From positions 1 to 64,000 of the forward strand of contig JAZUKN010000041.1 of the NCBI GenBank assembly GCA_045643285.1: a stretch of DNA of 64,000 nucleotides. Direction: 5' to 3'. Shown in pieces: positions 61,634 to 64,000 of the stretch. Under the pieces are notes generated by a model, which saw only the letters and a list, made by a program, of their open reading frames with translations, was not told the DNA's origin and ran no database searches. A program made the translations under genes and the position numbers. The DNA comes from UMGS1696 sp045643285. GTDB lineage: Bacteria; Bacillota; Clostridia; Oscillospirales; CAG-272. Each line of letters starts with the position of its first letter. Within the stretch, counting starts at the first letter, position 1.

Positions 61634-61656
61634 CTGCCCCGACTTACGCGGGGCAG
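61634..61656 (-). other. GC-rich hairpin downstream of the VR
   Basis: An 8-bp stem CTGCCCCG / CGGGGCAG with a 7-nt loop, about 40 bp past the VR end. DGR target sites in some phages need a hairpin or cruciform just after VR for efficient retrohoming; this is a candidate, although BPP-1's lies only a few bp from VR. Confidence 0.5.
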
Positions 61657-61682
61657 ATATTGGGGAGTGCGGCTTCGCCTTT

Positions 61683-64000
61683 TTAGATTGAGAAGCGCAC
61701 GCAGACGCCAATGCTGTCGGACGCGTAGTTGCCGCCCGCGTACACGCCGCCGTTGGCGTTCACATAGCCGAAGTACGACGCGTAGGTGACGGACGCACCG
61801 CGAAGCCAGAAGTCGTTCGCTGCAAACCATGTGCCATTCTTGCGTACTCTGCCGATGGAGCTGTTTGCCGTGTCAATCCAGACATCGCCTTCCTGCACGT
61901 TGTTTGCCGAGTTCGTTGCCGGGTCTGTGCCGGAAACGAAACGCTGATAGCCGACAGGGAGGGTGTAGCCTCTGAATTTGATCCTCTCGTAGTTGCTGGT
62001 GAAGAAGGTCACGTAGCCGCCGTCGCATTCGTACACCCACGGTTCGCTCGTTCCGCCCTGCATCTCGATGTAGCACGGGAGCCATACCTTTGTGTCGAGG
62101 TCTTGCCCGATTTCGCCCACGCCGTCGTTGCTGACGTTCTTCATGTACTTGACCTTGCACTTCTTCATCATCTGCTGCCACTCGACCGGGAAGGCAGGCT
62201 CGACGCGGGCTTCCATCCACGTGTGCATTGCCGATGCCTTGTATCCTCCTGCGTTCGTGTTGCTGCTGTTCATAGTGTGTGTGCGCTCCAGCAGGCTGGC
62301 GCAGATGAAGTCGATGCTCGTCGGCGTTACGCTGCTCGCCGAGAGTTTGTATTTGCCGAAGGTTCCGACCTCGAATGTGTAGGTCTCACGCGGCCAGCTG
62401 ACGATCTGACGGCAGACGCTGTCGCCGAGGTCGCCGTGCCAGAGGCGGCAGGAGTGAAGGATGCCCTTTGCGAAGTTGCCGACCTGTCCCGCGTCCGTAA
62501 CGGTCGCGCCGAGGTAAAGGTGAACGTCGCTCTGGGTGTCTATGGTCTTGGTCAGTTCCTGATAGCCGATTGCGTTGGTGTACTGCTTCGAGGAGTAAAC
62601 CTTGACATCTCTGCTTCCTGCTTCGTGGCGGATGACGAGGATTTCTCGGTATGTGGTCGCGCCGCTGTTGTAGGAGTTCGTGCTGTACTGAACGGAGGGA
62701 CCGCCGGAATACTTGACTTTGAAGCCCATGTATCCTTCTTCCTGCATACAGCAGACCATTGTCGCGTCCGCTGTCTGTTCATCGAATTGGCAGTCAACGA
62801 CAAGCGTCCACGCTTCTCCGATGCCGTTCTTCAGGGGCTGTGCGCCTGTGTCTCGGTATGTCGCTCCGTCAAGAACCAGCTCGTCTGCCAGATCGTCGAA
62901 CGGGACATTCTGGTACTGTGGCTGGAAGCCGAATGTGATCTTTGTTCTGTCTTTGAACGAGGCGAAGCTCTGATAGTTGCCGGACTTGACGATGGCGCAG
63001 ATTTCTGCGGGTGTCATGTCCTCCAGCTGCTTTCCTGCGTTCGGAAGTTCGCCGCGCATCCATTCCGCCATTACGTCGATGTCGCCGGTGATGAAGCCGG
63101 TACTCTTGTTCCATCCCGTGAACAGGTAGTAGACGTACTGTGCTTCCTCGTCGGTTCTTTCCGGCATCGTTCCGGCGTATACCGCTTCGTCGCCGTAGTC
63201 CACGGTCTGGGTGTCCATTACGACGCCCTGTGAAATCCAGCGCACGGTGTACTGTCTGACGCTCTCCGAAAAGACGACGTTGACGGTTCTGTTGGCGATG
63301 ATCGTTGAGAGGTCGTCGTCCCATCCGTTGTATGAATAGTTCGTCGATATGCTGCTCGGTCTCGTCGGCGTTTGGATGTCTCCGTTGGTTACCGGGTCGG
63401 TGGCGTTTTCGCCTCTGTCCACGTATTCCGTCCAGAGTGTCTCGCCGTTCCAGTTTTTGAAGGTGACGAGGTACTGCTGGATGAGCGTCTCGTAGGTCAC
63501 GTTCAGGTCGCTCCATGCGGCGTTGTATGCTGCGAGCTTCGCCTGCCTCATGATCGGGACGTAAACGGAGCCGGTCAGGACTGACTGTTCGAGGTTGTGG
63601 TCGCTCTCGTCAAGACCTTTCAGGGCTACCAATCTGTCCAGAAGCGTGGTTGCGAGCAGTTCCCAGTTGATTCCGAGGATTCGGATTCTCGTCAGTCCTG
63701 TCGCTTCCGTTACGAAGTCCAGCGTGTCGATTGTCGGGCAGTCCTCAATGCGGGCGGTGCGGAGTGCGGTGTAGCCTTCAAATGTCAGGTCGGTCAGTGC
63801 TTTCAGCGCGATTGCCGAGAAGCTGGCGACTGCGGGAAGGTGCGCCGTTTCGACGTTGCCGCCTCTCGCAAATGCCACGCCGGTCAGACCGCTTCCTTCT
63901 GCTTCGAGCGTTGTCAGCGCAGGGCAGCCGGTAAGGTCGAGACCTTGTGCGATGTTCGGGCAGTTCCGAATGTCCAGCGTTTCCAGAAGGTTGTTGTTGC
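61683..64000 (-). CDS. DGR variable protein (fibre-like, 5' end beyond window)
   Basis: The frame is open to the window edge (about 772 codons), so the true start lies to the right; an internal GTG at 63878 is not convincing. Visible domains, N to C: leucine-rich-repeat-like segments (LLETLDIRNCPNIA; LTGCPALTTLEAEG); two InlB-B/Flg_new-type repeats (QYLVTFKNWNGETLWTEYV...; QYTVRWISQGVVMDTQTVDYG ending GDIDVMAEW); a LamG-like beta sandwich (WTLVVDCQFDEQ; VHLYLGATVTDAG); and a DUF6273/C-type-lectin-like end (KASAMHTWMEARVEPAF; NDFWLRGAS). The final ~45 residues are the VR. Probably the phage receptor-binding protein. Confidence 0.88.
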   Translation of the reverse strand, partial: NNNLLETLDIRNCPNIAQGLDLTGCPALTTLEAEGSGLTGVAFARGGNVETAHLPAVASFSAIALKALTDLTFEGYTALRTARIEDCPTIDTLDFVTEATGLTRIRILGINWELLATTLLDRLVALKGLDESDHNLEQSVLTGSVYVPIMRQAKLAAYNAAWSDLNVTYETLIQQYLVTFKNWNGETLWTEYVDRGENATDPVTNGDIQTPTRPSSISTNYSYNGWDDDLSTIIANRTVNVVFSESVRQYTVRWISQGVVMDTQTVDYGDEAVYAGTMPERTDEEAQYVYYLFTGWNKSTGFITGDIDVMAEWMRGELPNAGKQLEDMTPAEICAIVKSGNYQSFASFKDRTKITFGFQPQYQNVPFDDLADELVLDGATYRDTGAQPLKNGIGEAWTLVVDCQFDEQTADATMVCCMQEEGYMGFKVKYSGGPSVQYSTNSYNSGATTYREILVIRHEAGSRDVKVYSSKQYTNAIGYQELTKTIDTQSDVHLYLGATVTDAGQVGNFAKGILHSCRLWHGDLGDSVCRQIVSWPRETYTFEVGTFGKYKLSASSVTPTSIDFICASLLERTHTMNSSNTNAGGYKASAMHTWMEARVEPAFPVEWQQMMKKCKVKYMKNVSNDGVGEIGQDLDTKVWLPCYIEMQGGTSEPWVYECDGGYVTFFTSNYERIKFRGYTLPVGYQRFVSGTDPATNSANNVQEGDVWIDTANSSIGRVRKNGTWFAANDFWLRGASVTYASYFGYVNANGGVYAGGNYASDSIGVCVRFSI
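61696..61830 (-). repeat. DGR variable repeat (VR)
   Basis: The last 45 codons or so of the fibre-like gene. Compared with TR: 11 of 15 Asn are replaced (by Tyr, Asp, Gly, Ala, Ile), two Thr become Ser and Ala, and one Cys becomes Gly. The first ~15 and last ~15 bp are identical to TR; the sense 3' end GGCGTCTGCGTGCG is a likely initiation-of-homing site. Beyond this, VR (CTTCTCAATC) and TR (ATTTTCATGA) diverge. Confidence 0.95.

Larger units (their letters stand above)
59115..61830 (-). mobile_element. Diversity-generating retroelement cassette (VR-avd-TR-RT)
   Basis: Order on the minus strand: VR at the end of the target gene (61830-61696), Avd-type gene (61599-60802), TR (60775-60641), RT (60329-59115). 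Same layout as the classical Bordetella phage BPP-1 element. VR/TR differ by 17 substitutions, 16 at sense-strand adenines of the TR. All parts needed for mutagenic retrohoming appear intact. Confidence 0.95.
50200..64000. mobile_element. Prophage region (right end beyond window)
   Basis: All genes from 50259 to the edge are leftward, tightly packed, small and phage-like: RHH regulator, DNA methyltransferase, PAPS-reductase-like protein, holin, modular endolysin, CD1375-like peptide and a DGR with a large fibre-like protein. No integrase, capsid, portal or terminase gene is in view, so the bulk lies to the right. The left boundary is put after the CofE-like gene by gene content only; no att site is proved. 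Confidence 0.85.

Noticed and set aside
61600..61830. 77-codon N-terminal extension of the avd frame through the VR
   Set aside because: It reads the VR out of frame, lacks Avd similarity, and the internal start at 61599 has a strong ribosome site.

Overview
The window is a bacterial chromosome segment carrying most of one strand-organised prophage at its right end. The host is most likely an anaerobic, gut-type Clostridia (Oscillospirales or a related order). The evidence is Gram-positive T-box leaders, a CIRCE operator on groESL, a Bacillus-type SOS box on lexA, split glgC/glgD glycogen genes, GTP-type PEP carboxykinase, and the lon-ysxC, scpAB and ytfI-ytfJ (gerW) genes typical of spore-former lineages. 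Species cannot be named from the sequence alone.

Layout of the host part. 0-3 kb: gpmI, a YpsA-like SLOG protein and a receiver-less winged-helix protein. 3.2-8.9 kb: a cysteine T-box operon (cysE, CPBP membrane protease, cysS), then an ABC ATPase translationally coupled to an MFS carrier. 8.9-10.9 kb: an ArsB/SLC13-type permease and a CBM9-like protein. 11.2-17.1 kb, leftward: GH36 and GH3 glycosidases, ispE and a DUF362-ferredoxin protein. 17.3-20.1 kb: pckG and lexA. 20.3-31.2 kb: a complete glycogen cluster (glgB, glgC, glgD, glgA, glgP and a GH13 enzyme). 31.6-43.2 kb, leftward: rluB, a penicillin-binding carboxypeptidase, gerW/ytfJ, ytfI, scpB, scpA, an M50 protease, ysxC, lon and T-box-controlled thrS. 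43.3-47.4 kb: CIRCE-groES-groEL and a long ECF-type sigma factor. 47.3-50.1 kb: a hairpin-repeat array, tRNA-Leu(CAA), an EEP-family phosphatase and a CofE-like ligase.

From about 50.2 kb to the window edge all genes run leftward and look phage-derived. They comprise an RHH protein, small Cys-rich proteins, a C5 DNA methyltransferase overlapping a PAPS-reductase-like ATP pyrophosphatase, a holin, a modular endolysin, other small membrane proteins, and a diversity-generating retroelement (DGR). No integrase or right end is visible.

The DGR is the standout. Read on the minus strand it is: a large LRR / InlB-type-repeat / LamG-like / lectin-like variable protein ending in a 135-bp variable repeat (VR, 61696-61830); an Avd-type gene encoding two fused Avd-like repeats (60802-61599); the template repeat (TR, 60641-60775); and a reverse transcriptase with the DGR signature LGSQISQ and YMDD (59115-60329). 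TR and VR differ at 17 positions, 16 of which are adenines in the sense-strand TR. TR reads in the same frame as VR and encodes 15 Asn, 11 of them replaced in VR. The cassette lies between the presumed receptor-binding protein and the lysis module, so it most likely diversifies phage host recognition. The tandem-fused Avd is the least ordinary part.

Intergenic spaces also hold several dispersed structured repeat families, some showing compensatory base changes in their stems.
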